A stretch of DNA of 64,000 nt from Verrucomicrobiia bacterium. GTDB taxonomy: Bacteria > Verrucomicrobiota > Verrucomicrobiia > Limisphaerales > UBA8199. The notes under the pieces are model-generated. The model had not been told where the DNA came from, did no database searches, and saw nothing but the letters and a program-made list of their open reading frames with translations. This document shows, in pieces, positions 9,448 to 18,046 of this stretch (positions are counted from its first letter, which is position 1; each line of letters starts with the position of its first letter). The stretch lies in assembly GCA_035946615.1 (NCBI GenBank), contig DASYZB010000103.1:1-64000 (forward strand), in the 5' to 3' direction. A program made the position numbers and the translations under genes.

Positions 9448-9681
9448 CTACAGGAAGCTGCCGGGCCGACAAGCGAAAACAGGCGCCTGCCGCTTGGGCT
9501 CCCATCGGGGCGAGGTGGGAGGTTCACCCATTAGGGCGAACAGTGCTTGAATCTTGTTGCGGAAAGTGGCTGACCAGGACTCGTCAAGAATTACCTGAAT
9601 ACCGCCATCTTGCCATGGCCATACAGGCTCGACGACGAAGGAGCTGGTCGATACCCCGTGTACAGGCCAATAAGCCCGCTG
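9448..9681 (-). pseudogene. Possible remnant of a small gene
   Basis: A 77-codon open frame on the minus strand with no usable ATG, GTG or TTG near its beginning. Its translation looks protein-like, with WPWQDGGIQVILDESWSATF and then RNKIQALFALMGEPPTSPRW. The composition differs from the antisense noise nearby. It could be a decayed gene or the tail of one whose start has been lost. It could also be chance; the case rests only on composition. Confidence 0.3.
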
Positions 9682-9699
9682 TTAAATTATGAAGGGCGA

Positions 9700-9771
9700 T
9701 GTTACACTTCAAAAGTGTAACAGAAAATCCGCAGCATATCAGCAACTTTATCGTTAATGTTACATGTTACA
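9700..9771. promoter_or_regulatory. Cluster of TGTTACA boxes (possible operator)
   Basis: A perfect inverted repeat, GTTACACTT-CAA-AAGTGTAAC, occupies 9701-9721, so TGTTACA and its complement face each other. Two more TGTTACA heptamers stand in direct tandem at 9758-9764 and 9765-9771. Four copies of one heptamer in 72 AT-rich bases suggest a transcription-factor site. The only gene facing away from it nearby is the hybrid kinase, about 315 bp to the left. The regulator is unknown. Confidence 0.45.
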
Positions 9772-10030
9772 ATTTGTTTTCCCTTTCCCACGCGCACAAG
9801 CTTTTTCCCCCTTTTCCTCGCCGGACCGCCCAGCGCCCACCGGCCACCCAACAATCGCAAATCAAAAATCAAAATTCCCATACTCACTCCGGATCACTCC
9901 CGTTCCCGCCGGCCTAAGGTCTCGTCTGCTCTCCTTTCCTCTCGCCGCTCTCTCTCAAAAACGGGAGCAGGCGAGAGCAGGCGCGAGCAGCCGGGACCTA
10001 TTTCAGTTCCCTTTCAGAGTTCTGCCCTCC

Positions 10031-10158
10031 GATAGCCTCGGATAGCCTCGCGTCCGGCTCTTACTAGCCTCGGATCACCTTGGGTACCCTCGGTTTTGAA
10101 TCGTTAGGCTCCGCGCCTATCCGAAGTCATCCGAGCCCATCCGATTCTATCCGGGCAA
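10031..10158. repeat. Inverted array of 10-bp repeats (CGGAT words)
   Basis: On the left, GATAGCCTCG occurs twice in tandem at 10031-10050, followed at 10-bp steps by related words such as CGGATCACCT. On the right, ATCCG recurs four times with an exact 10-bp period at 10119-10153 (ATCCGAAGTC, ATCCGAGCCC, ATCCGATTCT, ATCCGGG). The right units are the reverse complement of the left ones, so the whole is an inverted arrangement of short tandem repeats with helical-turn spacing. Confidence 0.6.
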
Positions 10159-10257
10159 AAATGGCACTTACGTAATCGTCCACCCGACTCGGACGACTGT
10201 TGCTCGACCTGAACTCTCCTCTTGCGGTTGGACTTATAGTTGGGGCTTACCTGCCCA

Positions 10258-11643
10258 CTATGGGCCGCGCTTGTCTCCTGCAAAGGAATGGCGGCGCGCC
10301 TGGAAATGAAAGACGATGACGCCGGAGATGGCGAAAAGGAGAAGATAATAAAAGCTGAACGCGCTCTCAATCCAGGATGAATGCGGGCCGGTGACCAATT
10401 GGGCGAGGATGTTTTGGGTGACCAGGACAAGCCAAATGAGGCGGTAATCATGGGGGAAAACCTCCCCACGAAGCGGCGTGGGCAAGGGCCGAAAGCGGAG
10501 CCAAGCGGCCATGGCCAGCAGGCCGGCCAGCATCAGCGGACCGATAACGAGCCACAGGATGTGGTCCCAGTAATCTTCGTTTCCCAGGTAAAGATTGGCC
10601 CAGCCTTTCAGCCCATTTTTGACCGACAACCCCAAACCGAAAATGAGCGCCGAATAGCAGGCGAAGCGCTCGAGGTTGGCCGAGGTGGGTGAGAGGACGG
10701 TGGGACAGAGCCCTGGGAGGGACCCCCCTCCCCAACCCTCTCCCCTTGGGGAGGCGAGAGGGAGAAGAGAGGGAACTATGGGCCGGTTGACAAGGTAGAA
10801 GGCAACGCCATAAGCCATGCCGATGCTAATGCCTCCGCAGGATTCCCAGCAGCGCCACCAGTTGAAGGTTGCGTCCAGCCACAAGCGCGGGGCCCAGCGC
10901 CAGTTCTGGCAGAGCGCCCAGCCCATACCATTCAGCGTGCCGACGGTGGCAATTAAAGTGACATTCTTCCAATCGCGCCGGGCCAGTTCAAAGGCAAGGA
11001 AACCCAAATACAACCCTAGATGTTCGAGAGCGGCGCGGTTGTCGCGCATTAAGCGGCCCAGGTTGGGGTTGGCGAGCAGGTCGTGGTACTGGAGGTGAAG
11101 GCTTTTGTATAACGGCAGGCAAACCTCGGGGGAATGCTCGAAGAACAGTCTGGCCAGCAAAGCCCCGCCCAGGCCACAGGCAATGCGCAGAACCCAATCG
11201 CGGGTAAGCAGCGGGCGTTGTGGAGCCGACCATGCAAGCAAACAGGCGCCCAGACCCGCCCAGGGCATTCCCGCAATGAAGAGCCACACAAAACCATACC
11301 AGCGGGAGATGGGAACGAACCTCCCTTGTGCTGTGTTGGTCTGGAGGTGGCCGTCGAAAAAGCTAGGCCATTGCATCCAGCCTCTGCTGCCCGAGAGCCC
11401 GACGCCGATTGTCAGAGCCAAAATAATCCATCCCGAGCGGTATCTGCGAAATGGGGGCTCTTCTGGTCCGCGGGCAATGAACCACCAGGCGGTCCCCCAA
11501 GCGACCCCCGCAAAGATGCAGCCATCCATGCCGCCGAAACCGGAACAACCGCGAACGGCCCAGGTCATCCCGCCGAGCGCGGCAAAAAGGAGCGTGGGCA
11601 GGAGCAAATCGTGTGGGAGGTCACGGGCCGTTCCGGTGGTCAT
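10258..11643 (-). CDS. Polytopic membrane protein of unknown function
   Basis: A 461-residue protein with roughly ten hydrophobic segments and many Trp and Gly residues. The N-terminal part has a striking motif GGMTWAVRGCSGFGGMDGCIF that spans the first two membrane helices (split here as GGMTWAVRGCSGFGGM and DGCIF). No family with known function was recognised. The longer open frame reaches back to 12135, but everything before the Met at 11643 is antisense to the oxygenase gene and is not real. At about residues 288-305 the protein contains SLLPLASPRGEGWGGGSLPG, which is the translation of a palindromic repeat (10715-10766) inserted in frame between two hydrophobic segments. It is the last gene of a minus-strand run after infA and the oxygenase. 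Confidence 0.7.
   Translation of the reverse strand: MTTGTARDLPHDLLLPTLLFAALGGMTWAVRGCSGFGGMDGCIFAGVAWGTAWWFIARGPEEPPFRRYRSGWIILALTIGVGLSGSRGWMQWPSFFDGHLQTNTAQGRFVPISRWYGFVWLFIAGMPWAGLGACLLAWSAPQRPLLTRDWVLRIACGLGGALLARLFFEHSPEVCLPLYKSLHLQYHDLLANPNLGRLMRDNRAALEHLGLYLGFLAFELARRDWKNVTLIATVGTLNGMGWALCQNWRWAPRLWLDATFNWWRCWESCGGISIGMAYGVAFYLVNRPIVPSLLPLASPRGEGWGGGSLPGLCPTVLSPTSANLERFACYSALIFGLGLSVKNGLKGWANLYLGNEDYWDHILWLVIGPLMLAGLLAMAAWLRFRPLPTPLRGEVFPHDYRLIWLVLVTQNILAQLVTGPHSSWIESAFSFYYLLLFAISGVIVFHFQARRHSFAGDKRGP
10715..10766. repeat. Palindromic repeat, copy B, inside a membrane-protein gene
   Basis: GGGAGGGACC, a C-rich run and CCCTCTCCCCTTGGGGAG, then GCGAGAGGGAGAAG form a hairpin of the same family as the copies at 46561-46692 and 58440-58532. 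The frame of the membrane protein passes straight through it, adding a Gly/Pro/Ser-rich loop. Confidence 0.75.
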
Positions 11644-11776
11644 GGCGGAAGTGTATTCATGCCCATGGCGCTTGACCAGCGCTTCGGGTAAGTTAGGGGA
11701 ACGATTCAGGTAACAGAGGGAACAGAGGGTTTCGAAGGCAGCGGTCCAGGCGCCACAGCAAGCACCGGAGCACCGC

Positions 11777-13249
11777 TCACGCTTCCAAAGCTGCTGCGCC
11801 CGGGGACGGAGCGCACTCCGCTGAACATTCTGTGGAGACCAAGAGCTTGTCGAGCACGTCGGCGGCGGAGAAGGAATCGCAACCGGGGGCAAGGAACTGG
11901 GCGAGGGATACGAGATCGTCGCCGGCGGTGACCAAGGGCAGTTCGTCGGGGCTTTGGTCGCGGACCTGGGCGAACCCGATGGTGGCGGGCAGGCCGTTGC
12001 AGACGCACATGCGGCCAAGGGCTTGTTCGGCAGCGCCACCTTTGCGGAGGTATTGTTCGAGCGGTTCTGCGGGACAGCGGTAGCCGATGGAGCCATCGGC
12101 TTTGCGATAGAGATGGCGCAAATAGCCGAGGTCACAGATGCGATGGCGGGCGCGATAGTTGTCTGCGTTGGAAATGGTGTTTTTCAGTTGGGCGACTTTG
12201 AAGGGAAAGCCTGTGGGGGAGGCCACTGGGTCAGTGAAGACGCGAGCCTGGCCGAGACGGCTCAACGCAATGGTTTGTCGCCGAATCGCAGGCAGGATAC
12301 CGGATTCCTCACAGAAGGCAAAGGGGGTGCCGACCTGGATTCCGGTTGCGCCTAACCGGAGGGCCTGGGCGAGTTTGCCCGGCTGGCCATAACCGCCGGC
12401 GAGCCAAAAGGGCAAACCGAGCGCGCGGATTTTGTCCAATTCCGGGACGTCGCGAGGGCCGTAAAGGGGTTCGCCATCGGTGCTGAGCTGGAGCGGGCCG
12501 CGCGGTGGTGCGTTGTGGCCACCAGCGGTGGGGCCTTCCACGACAAAGCCATCGACGCGGCCATTGGCTTTTTTGGCGAGGGTAATGGCCAAGGTGGCGG
12601 AGGCGACGATGCCAAGAAAGAGCGGGCGCTTGAGTCGCGGCGCCGGGCCGCAGCAGAAGAGTTGCGGGTCAAAGGTGGAGGTTGTCTTTTCACCCGGGAG
12701 AGCGCCTTCAACATCAACCGGCAGAGAAGCGGGCTGGCCCTCGGCGAGAAGGTCTAAAGCTCCCGGAACGGTTCGTGGGATGCCCGCCCCCATGAGGATA
12801 TAGTCCGCGCCTGCGAGCATGGCCCCGTAGAGCGAGGGCAGGGTGGGAAGTTGGATTTTCTCGAGGTAATTGATGCCCACGAGGCCCGGGTGGCCTTCTT
12901 TGGCTAGAAAGACCTCAACAAAATTGGCGACGACGGTGAGCTCGACGAGGTTCCGGCGCGGGCGCAGGGCGGGCATCGGTGTGAGCTTGAAAGGGGCCCT
13001 GGGGGCCTTGCCGCCGTGGGTGAAATAGTCCTTGCGCACGCGAGCGGCCATCTCTGGGAATGGGAATCGGTCAAGGGCATGGCGCAAGACGCCGTCGGGG
13101 TCGCCAAGCTGGAGACGACGGGCCAGGACCACGGCCAGGGCGGTGCCAGAGACAACGCCAAGCTGGCCCAGGCGCGCTACGGCGCGGGCCAGGGGCCACC
13201 CGGAAACGGCAACGCCCATGCCGCCTTGGATAATGACGGGGTGCGTCAT
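11777..13249 (-). CDS. Nitronate monooxygenase-like FMN-dependent TIM-barrel protein
   Basis: A 490-residue protein of the nitronate monooxygenase (2-nitropropane dioxygenase) superfamily. Evidence is the N-terminal QGGMGVAVSG loop, the central VVEGPTAGGHN motif that binds FMN phosphate and carries the usual catalytic His, the FWLAGGYGQPGKL segment, and GATGIQVGTPFAFCEESG. At 490 residues it is longer than typical nitronate monooxygenases (310-380) and has a Cys-rich C-terminal third, so it is closer to the longer PfaD/enoyl-reductase-like branch of the superfamily. The true substrate cannot be told from sequence. It starts 10 bp after infA and is followed by the membrane-protein gene 133 bp further on. 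Confidence 0.85.
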   Translation of the reverse strand: MTHPVIIQGGMGVAVSGWPLARAVARLGQLGVVSGTALAVVLARRLQLGDPDGVLRHALDRFPFPEMAARVRKDYFTHGGKAPRAPFKLTPMPALRPRRNLVELTVVANFVEVFLAKEGHPGLVGINYLEKIQLPTLPSLYGAMLAGADYILMGAGIPRTVPGALDLLAEGQPASLPVDVEGALPGEKTTSTFDPQLFCCGPAPRLKRPLFLGIVASATLAITLAKKANGRVDGFVVEGPTAGGHNAPPRGPLQLSTDGEPLYGPRDVPELDKIRALGLPFWLAGGYGQPGKLAQALRLGATGIQVGTPFAFCEESGILPAIRRQTIALSRLGQARVFTDPVASPTGFPFKVAQLKNTISNADNYRARHRICDLGYLRHLYRKADGSIGYRCPAEPLEQYLRKGGAAEQALGRMCVCNGLPATIGFAQVRDQSPDELPLVTAGDDLVSLAQFLAPGCDSFSAADVLDKLLVSTECSAECAPSPGAAALEA

Positions 13250-13259
13250 AACTTTAGTG

Positions 13260-13475
13260 TTATTTCAGCCGCCAAACAATCCGGGCTTTATCCAAATCGT
13301 AGGGCGACATCTCCATTTTAACGCGGTCTCCAATCGTGAGCCGTACCCAGCGTTTGCGCATTTTTCCGGAGATGGTAGCCAGCACGAGATGTTTATTCTG
13401 CAGCTCGACTCTGAACATCGTTCCTGGCAGAACAGTATGGACTGTTCCTTCAATTTCGACAGGCATTTCTTTCAT
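13260..13475 (-). CDS. infA: Translation initiation factor IF-1
   Basis: A 71-residue S1/OB-fold protein that occupies the ribosomal A site during initiation. The family pattern is clear: [19 protein letters not shown] at the start, [19 protein letters not shown] in the middle and [18 protein letters not shown] at the end. The length is normal. It is the first gene of the minus-strand run, with the nitronate-monooxygenase-like gene 10 bp downstream, an uncommon partner for infA, which more often sits in a ribosomal-protein operon. Confidence 0.96.
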   Translation of the reverse strand: MKEMPVEIEGTVHTVLPGTMFRVELQNKHLVLATISGKMRKRWVRLTIGDRVKMEMSPYDLDKARIVWRLK

Positions 13476-13593
13476 GGTGCGATCGGGTCTGACCGGTTCC
13501 CGCTCCCGAGCAACACCTCACAGACCAGCCGAAAGGAAGGCGCCGGGTAAACACAACCCTGACGGGCCCCGGCCCCGGCAGGATTTTTTGCAC

Positions 13594-13917
13594 TCAGTAG
13601 CGGTCTCGACGCCCTCCACCCCCTCCGCCGTAGCCGCGCCGCCCACCATCACCGCCACCGGAACGCTCCTCGCGTGGCCGCGCCAGATTAACGTTCAAGG
13701 CACGTCCGCCCAGCTCTTTGCCATTCAAAGCGTCGATGGCTTTTTGGGCCTCTTCGGGTGAACTCATCGTGACAAAGGCAAAACCGCGCGGACGCCCGGT
13801 GGTGCGGTCGGTAACAAGATTAGCCTCCTCGACATTGCCGTGGGCGGCAAAGGCGTCGCGGAGGTCGTTTTCGGTAACCTTGAAATCAAGATTCCCGACG
13901 AATAATTTGGTGCTCAT
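13594..13917 (-). CDS. RRM-type RNA-binding protein with Gly/Arg-rich tail
   Basis: A 107-residue protein made of a single RNA recognition motif (about residues 3-82) with RNP2 LFVGNL and RNP1 RGFAFVTM, followed by a 25-residue Gly/Arg-rich tail ([15 protein letters not shown]). This is the architecture of cyanobacterial Rbp and other bacterial glycine-rich RNA-binding proteins, which are often induced by cold. Its partner RNAs are unknown. It is transcribed alone, 118 bp upstream of infA on the same strand. Confidence 0.93.
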   Translation of the reverse strand: MSTKLFVGNLDFKVTENDLRDAFAAHGNVEEANLVTDRTTGRPRGFAFVTMSSPEEAQKAIDALNGKELGGRALNVNLARPREERSGGGDGGRRGYGGGGGGRRDRY

Positions 13918-14140
13918 GGTCTGTTAAACTGCCCTGGACAGTTCTGCGCTCCATACTGTTCCCGAAGGTCGGGTCTCAAATCGTCATTGAACCAGGTTCA
14001 CCTGAAGATTTCCATGTCATGGAAGTGAAAAACGTATCAAGAGACAGGCAGAATGTGGCGTGTTTCGTGGGGATGGCAAGCGGCAAATAGACAGGGACAG
14101 GCAGGTTTCCAAGCCCAATACGAGGTCAGTTCCAAACCTT

Positions 14141-14242
14141 TGTAGGAGACGACGTAAGGAGTCTCTGATCAAAATTGTCAACTGGCCGCCTTTGGTTCAC
14201 CCGGAAGTTGCTGATCAGAGACTCCTTACCTCGTCTCCTACA
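14141..14242. repeat. 31-bp inverted repeat upstream of kdsA
   Basis: Two 31-base arms, 14141-14171 and 14212-14242, are reverse complements with a single mismatch (the arms begin TGTAGGAGACGA and end CTCTGATCA), separated by 40 bases. The arms contain AAGGAGTCTCTGATCA, which is close to but not the same as the end of the palindromic family at 46561-46692. The whole could form a cruciform or a long hairpin in the kdsA leader, or be a small mobile element without coding capacity. Confidence 0.75.
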
Positions 14243-14339
14243 CTCAGGAATGGTGGCTCGTTGCTCCGACTCTCTCATTGGCCCCGGGCAGGGTTCGTGG
14301 AGAATGCGAGCCACTACGAGCCACGGCTGGCCAGTTCCG

Positions 14340-15194
14340 ATGATTTACTTTCGCCTTCGGGGCTGCTACAACCGGGGGGTGCTGAGCGATTCCGGCCTTT
14401 GGAAATCCCTGAATACGCGAAACCGGCTGACGTTGATAGCCGGCCCGTGCGTCATCGAAAATGAGAAGCTCTGCCTTCGAGTGGCAGCGACCTTGAAGCG
14501 GGTTTGCGAGAGCTTGGGCATCTGCTACATCTTCAAAGCCAGCTACGACAAGGCCAACCGCACCTCTGGCAGCTCCTTTCGTGGGCCGGGCATCGAGGCT
14601 GGGCTGAGCGTCCTGTCGCGGGTGCGGGCCACAATCGGGGTGCCGGTCCTAACCGATGTCCACACTGAAGCACAGGCCCAACAGACCTCCGGGGTGGTGG
14701 ACATCCTGCAAATCCCGGCCTTTCTCTGTCGCCAAACCGATTTGATTGCTGCTGCAGCGCGCACCGGCAGGATTGTGAACTTGAAAAAAGGCCAGTTCCT
14801 TTCCCCGCTGGAAATGGGCCAGGTCGTGGAGAAGGCCCGAGGGGAGGGGGCAACGCGATTGCTGATAACCGAGCGGGGCACCACGTTTGGCTACAACAAC
14901 CTGGTGGCCGATATGCGTTCTATCCCTATCCTTCGGCGTTGCGGTTTTCCGGTTATCTTCGATGCGACGCATTCAGTTCAGTTGCCGGGTGCCGGCGGCC
15001 ATCAGTCCAGTGGCCAGCGCGAGTTTGCCCCGGTGCTTGCCCGCAGCGCCCTGGCTGCCGGCGCAACGGGCATCTTTGTCGAAACTCACCCCAAACCGGA
15101 TCGGGCGCTCAGCGACGGACCGAACATGATACCGCTTAGGGAGATGCCCCGGCTGCTTGTCAATTGGCTGAAGGTTTTTCACGCAACCCGATAA
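14340..15194 (+). CDS. kdsA: 3-deoxy-8-phosphooctulonate synthase (Kdo-8-phosphate synthase)
   Basis: KdsA condenses phosphoenolpyruvate with arabinose 5-phosphate to Kdo-8-phosphate for the LPS inner core. Family signatures are LIAGPCVIE near the start, FKASYDKANRTS, GVPVLTDVH, DILQIPAFLCRQTDL, NLKKGQFLSP, TERGTTFGYNNLV, FDATHSVQLPG and a C-terminal FVETHPKPDRALSDGPN. The start is uncertain: ATG at 14340 gives 284 residues, GTG at 14379 would give 271, and the long open frame to 14175 reads through the inverted repeat and is unlikely. Two bases separate it from the OstA-like gene, so they are one operon. Confidence 0.95.
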   Translation: MIYFRLRGCYNRGVLSDSGLWKSLNTRNRLTLIAGPCVIENEKLCLRVAATLKRVCESLGICYIFKASYDKANRTSGSSFRGPGIEAGLSVLSRVRATIGVPVLTDVHTEAQAQQTSGVVDILQIPAFLCRQTDLIAAAARTGRIVNLKKGQFLSPLEMGQVVEKARGEGATRLLITERGTTFGYNNLVADMRSIPILRRCGFPVIFDATHSVQLPGAGGHQSSGQREFAPVLARSALAAGATGIFVETHPKPDRALSDGPNMIPLREMPRLLVNWLKVFHATR

Positions 15195-15195
15195 A

Positions 15196-17100
15196 ATGCG
15201 GCGGAGCGCCCTCTTGATGGTTGTCGGCCTTAGAGCGAGCATGAGAACGACCACAGGCCCGTGCCCTACCGAAAGCCCGCTCTGCATCCCTCGTGTGGCA
15301 AGCATTCTCCTTTTGCTCCTGTTGGCGTTCACGGCGGCCGGCCAAAAGCTGGGTCCGGCAAAGAATTTCAAACTGGCTGACACTTATTCCGGGGCTCACG
15401 AAGGCCAATTGAAGTCGCTGATCGAGGGCGGCCAAGGCCAGCAGTTGCCGGACGGGCGATTCCTGCTGACCGGAAACGTCAAGCTGCACACCTTTCTGGA
15501 AAATGGCCAACCTGAGTTCGACGTCAAAACGCCACAATGTTTTCAAGACCCTAAAACGCAATCGGCCAATTCCTCTGAACGACTGCACGTGCAAACGGCT
15601 GATGGCAAGTTTTCTATTGAAGGAGAAGGTTTTCTGTGGCAACAGACGAATTCCAGCCTGTTTATTTCCAATCACGTGCATACGGTGATTGAGCCCGAGT
15701 TGCTTCAGGGTAGTGGGGCGCGCCCCAGCAGCTCCAACGCAGACTCATCCCCTGTCGAGATATTTTCAGATCGTTTTGCTTATGACCGCGATTCGGGTTT
15801 GGGCGTCTATACCGGTCACGTGCGAGTGGCGGGCACGAATCTTTTTCTGAGCGGGGGCAAGCTGGTTGTGAAGATGCCGATGACCGGGGCGCGGACCCCA
15901 ACGGGGTTGCAGGTCCTGACGGCTTTGGAGAACGTCTCGATGGATTACCTGATCACCAACTTTTTCCCTATCCACGCCACAGGCCAGCGCGTGGTTTACA
16001 CCCCTGCCACCGGCCTTGCCCGCTTTACGGGCAGCCCAGTCTGGCGCTCCGAACAGCGCGAGGGGCGTGGGGACGAATTGGTCATTGATCGAACCAACAA
16101 AATCTTCCAGGCAAACGGTAAGGCCTGGCTCAAGCTGCCGCGACAAAGCTTCGAGACCACTGGGTTGCTCTCGCGCTCCAATGCCCCGCGCGCCGGCACC
16201 CTGAGCGTGACAAATCAATTCGTCGAGATTCAATCGGACAGTTACGAATTTCGCACCAATTGGGGCAACTTTCTCGGACACGTCCGCGTCAGTGAACGGA
16301 ACGACGCGCTGCTTCAGGAGCGAATGAGCTGCGACCGGATGCTGGTGACCTTCGGCCAGAGCAATCAACTGCAGCGGATTGTCGCCGACCAGCATGTGGT
16401 GATCCAAGAGGAAGACAAACGCTTAACCGGCGGGCACGCCGTTTATACCGCCACCAATAATCTGCTCGAATTGACCGCTCGGCCGACCTGGCAGGCCGGG
16501 CGCCGCCAGGGCAAGGGGGATTTGGTGCGCATCAACACGCAATCCAACGAGATGTTCGTGCGCGGAGAGGCCTCGATGCGGCTGCCGGCGGATGAACTTC
16601 CTCAAACCGCCGGGGTAGGCCCCGCAGGCGCCAACACACCGCCAAATAAAGCCGCTACTAATCAATTCGCCCAAATCTTCAGCCAACAATATACTGTTCG
16701 CCCGGAATCGGCGGTGTTCCGCGGCGGGGTGTATGTCTCACATCCGCGCATGAACTGGATTTGCGAGAGCCTCACGGTGAAGGCCCCCACAAACGGGGCC
16801 AAGACGATTGTGGCCGAGGGAAAGGTCGTCTTCGACCTGATCGATGAGCACGGTCAGAAGGTCCATGGCCTGGGCGACCATTCTGTCTATTCCTATTCGG
16901 TTGTGGGAGGGCAAACCAACGATACAATCGAGGTCATCGGCAGACCGGCTCGGCTCGAGACGGCCAGTCTTACCAACGAAAACGGGACCATCATCCTGGA
17001 CCGCACTCACAACACGCTCAGCATGCCCGGGTCAGGTTACAAAATTATGGGGGCAGGCAAAGCGATCCCCACTAATACGTTTGTGTTGCCAAAGAAATGA
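15196..17100 (+). CDS. OstA/LptA-like LPS-transport protein (large, with LptC-like part)
   Basis: A 634-residue exported protein. A basic start and the hydrophobic VASILLLLLLAFTAAG at about residues 34-50 form a signal anchor. After it come many beta-jellyroll repeats of the OstA type, recognisable as G-(V)-YTG-VRV, GQRVVYTPATGLARFTGSP, GKAWLKLP, VRVSERN and TGGHAVYTATNNLLELTA. LptA proteins bridge lipopolysaccharide between inner-membrane LptC and outer-membrane LptD. Normal LptA is about 185 residues, so this one has room for an LptC-like N-terminal domain plus two or more LptA units. Its place directly between kdsA and lptB supports this. Whether it replaces both LptC and LptA is inference. 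Confidence 0.8.
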   Translation: MRRSALLMVVGLRASMRTTTGPCPTESPLCIPRVASILLLLLLAFTAAGQKLGPAKNFKLADTYSGAHEGQLKSLIEGGQGQQLPDGRFLLTGNVKLHTFLENGQPEFDVKTPQCFQDPKTQSANSSERLHVQTADGKFSIEGEGFLWQQTNSSLFISNHVHTVIEPELLQGSGARPSSSNADSSPVEIFSDRFAYDRDSGLGVYTGHVRVAGTNLFLSGGKLVVKMPMTGARTPTGLQVLTALENVSMDYLITNFFPIHATGQRVVYTPATGLARFTGSPVWRSEQREGRGDELVIDRTNKIFQANGKAWLKLPRQSFETTGLLSRSNAPRAGTLSVTNQFVEIQSDSYEFRTNWGNFLGHVRVSERNDALLQERMSCDRMLVTFGQSNQLQRIVADQHVVIQEEDKRLTGGHAVYTATNNLLELTARPTWQAGRRQGKGDLVRINTQSNEMFVRGEASMRLPADELPQTAGVGPAGANTPPNKAATNQFAQIFSQQYTVRPESAVFRGGVYVSHPRMNWICESLTVKAPTNGAKTIVAEGKVVFDLIDEHGQKVHGLGDHSVYSYSVVGGQTNDTIEVIGRPARLETASLTNENGTIILDRTHNTLSMPGSGYKIMGAGKAIPTNTFVLPKK

Positions 17101-17242
17101 TTCCACGAAACAATCTACTTGGCCTGCCTGCTGCTGTTTGGGCTCGACGCCACACGGGGCACGGTAATTGGACCAGCCCGGGAAAGTGGCCGGCCCACGC
17201 CATGCGGGGAGGCTTCGCCGGGCCGCCCGGTCCAAACTTTTA

Positions 17243-18040
17243 ATGAGCGAGCCATTAACCGAACCTCAGATGCAGAAGGCCGAACCCGGTCCATCACAGG
17301 CCGCCGATCTAAAGGAAACACCGCTGCTGACGGCCCAAAAGCTCGTCAAAGAATACCGCCACCGGCGGGTGGTCAACGGCGTCTCGATCTCAGTTGCCCC
17401 CGGCGAGATCGTCGGCCTTCTTGGGCCAAACGGCGCAGGTAAAACAACCACCTTCAACATTGTTGTGGGAGTTGTCCGGCCCAATGAAGGCCAGGTCCTG
17501 TTCCATGAACGCAACATCACCCGGCTGCCGATGCACCTGCGGGCCCGTTTGGGGATTGGTTATCTCACCCAGGAACCCTCCATTTTTCGCAAGCTCACAG
17601 TGGAACAAAACATCCTGGCGATTCTCGAGACGTGCCGCATGAGCCGCCAGGAACGCGCCGTGCGGTTGAAGTACCTGCTTGAAGAACTGGACATGGCGCG
17701 TCTTGCCAAGAGCATGGCCTACACATTAAGCGGCGGCGAGAAACGCCGCCTCGAAATCACTCGCGCCCTAGTGACCAGCCCGAAACTCCTCTTGCTGGAT
17801 GAACCCTTTAGCGGCATTGATCCGATAGCTGTTTATGAAGTCCAAAAAATCATCCGCCGCCTCAAGGAGCGGGGTTTGGGCATTTTGATAACGGACCATA
17901 ACGTGCGGGAAACACTCAAATTGGTTGATCGGGCTTATCTGATCCACAAAGGCGAGGTCGTCTATGAAGGAAACGCCGAGCAGTTGGTCAACGACCCTAA
18001 AGCCCGCGAGATTTACCTCGGACCGGAATTTAACCTCTAA
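17243..18040 (+). CDS. lptB: LPS export ABC transporter ATP-binding protein LptB
   Basis: A 265-residue ATPase that powers extraction of LPS from the inner membrane by LptFG. It has Walker A GPNGAGKTT, the Q-loop GYLTQEPSIFRKLTVEQN that is typical of LptB, the signature LSGGEKRR, Walker B LLLLDEPFSGIDP and the switch His in ITDHNVRET. The frame runs back to a TTG at 17168, but the ATG at 17243 is better because the residues from there on (MSEPLTEP) precede the domain normally. It follows the OstA-like gene by about 140 bp and precedes hprK by 6 bp. LptF, LptG and LptD are not in the window. Confidence 0.95.
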   Translation: MSEPLTEPQMQKAEPGPSQAADLKETPLLTAQKLVKEYRHRRVVNGVSISVAPGEIVGLLGPNGAGKTTTFNIVVGVVRPNEGQVLFHERNITRLPMHLRARLGIGYLTQEPSIFRKLTVEQNILAILETCRMSRQERAVRLKYLLEELDMARLAKSMAYTLSGGEKRRLEITRALVTSPKLLLLDEPFSGIDPIAVYEVQKIIRRLKERGLGILITDHNVRETLKLVDRAYLIHKGEVVYEGNAEQLVNDPKAREIYLGPEFNL

Positions 18041-18046
18041 GATGCC

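Larger units (their letters stand above)
9386..10257. other. Long intergenic region without a convincing complete gene
   Basis: An 870-base stretch between the hybrid kinase and the membrane-protein gene. It holds, from left to right, the possible gene remnant (9448-9681), four TGTTACA boxes (9700-9771), a pyrimidine-rich segment (about 9775-9840), a purine-rich stretch with repeated GAGCAGGCG-like words (about 9960-10000), and an array of 10-bp repeats in two orientations (10031-10158). Neither strand gives a gene with a good start and codon pattern. Confidence 0.6.

Noticed and set aside
11644-12135. N-terminal extension of the membrane protein
   Set aside because: It is Ser/Pro-rich noise antisense-frame over the nitronate-monooxygenase-like gene; the real start is at 11643.
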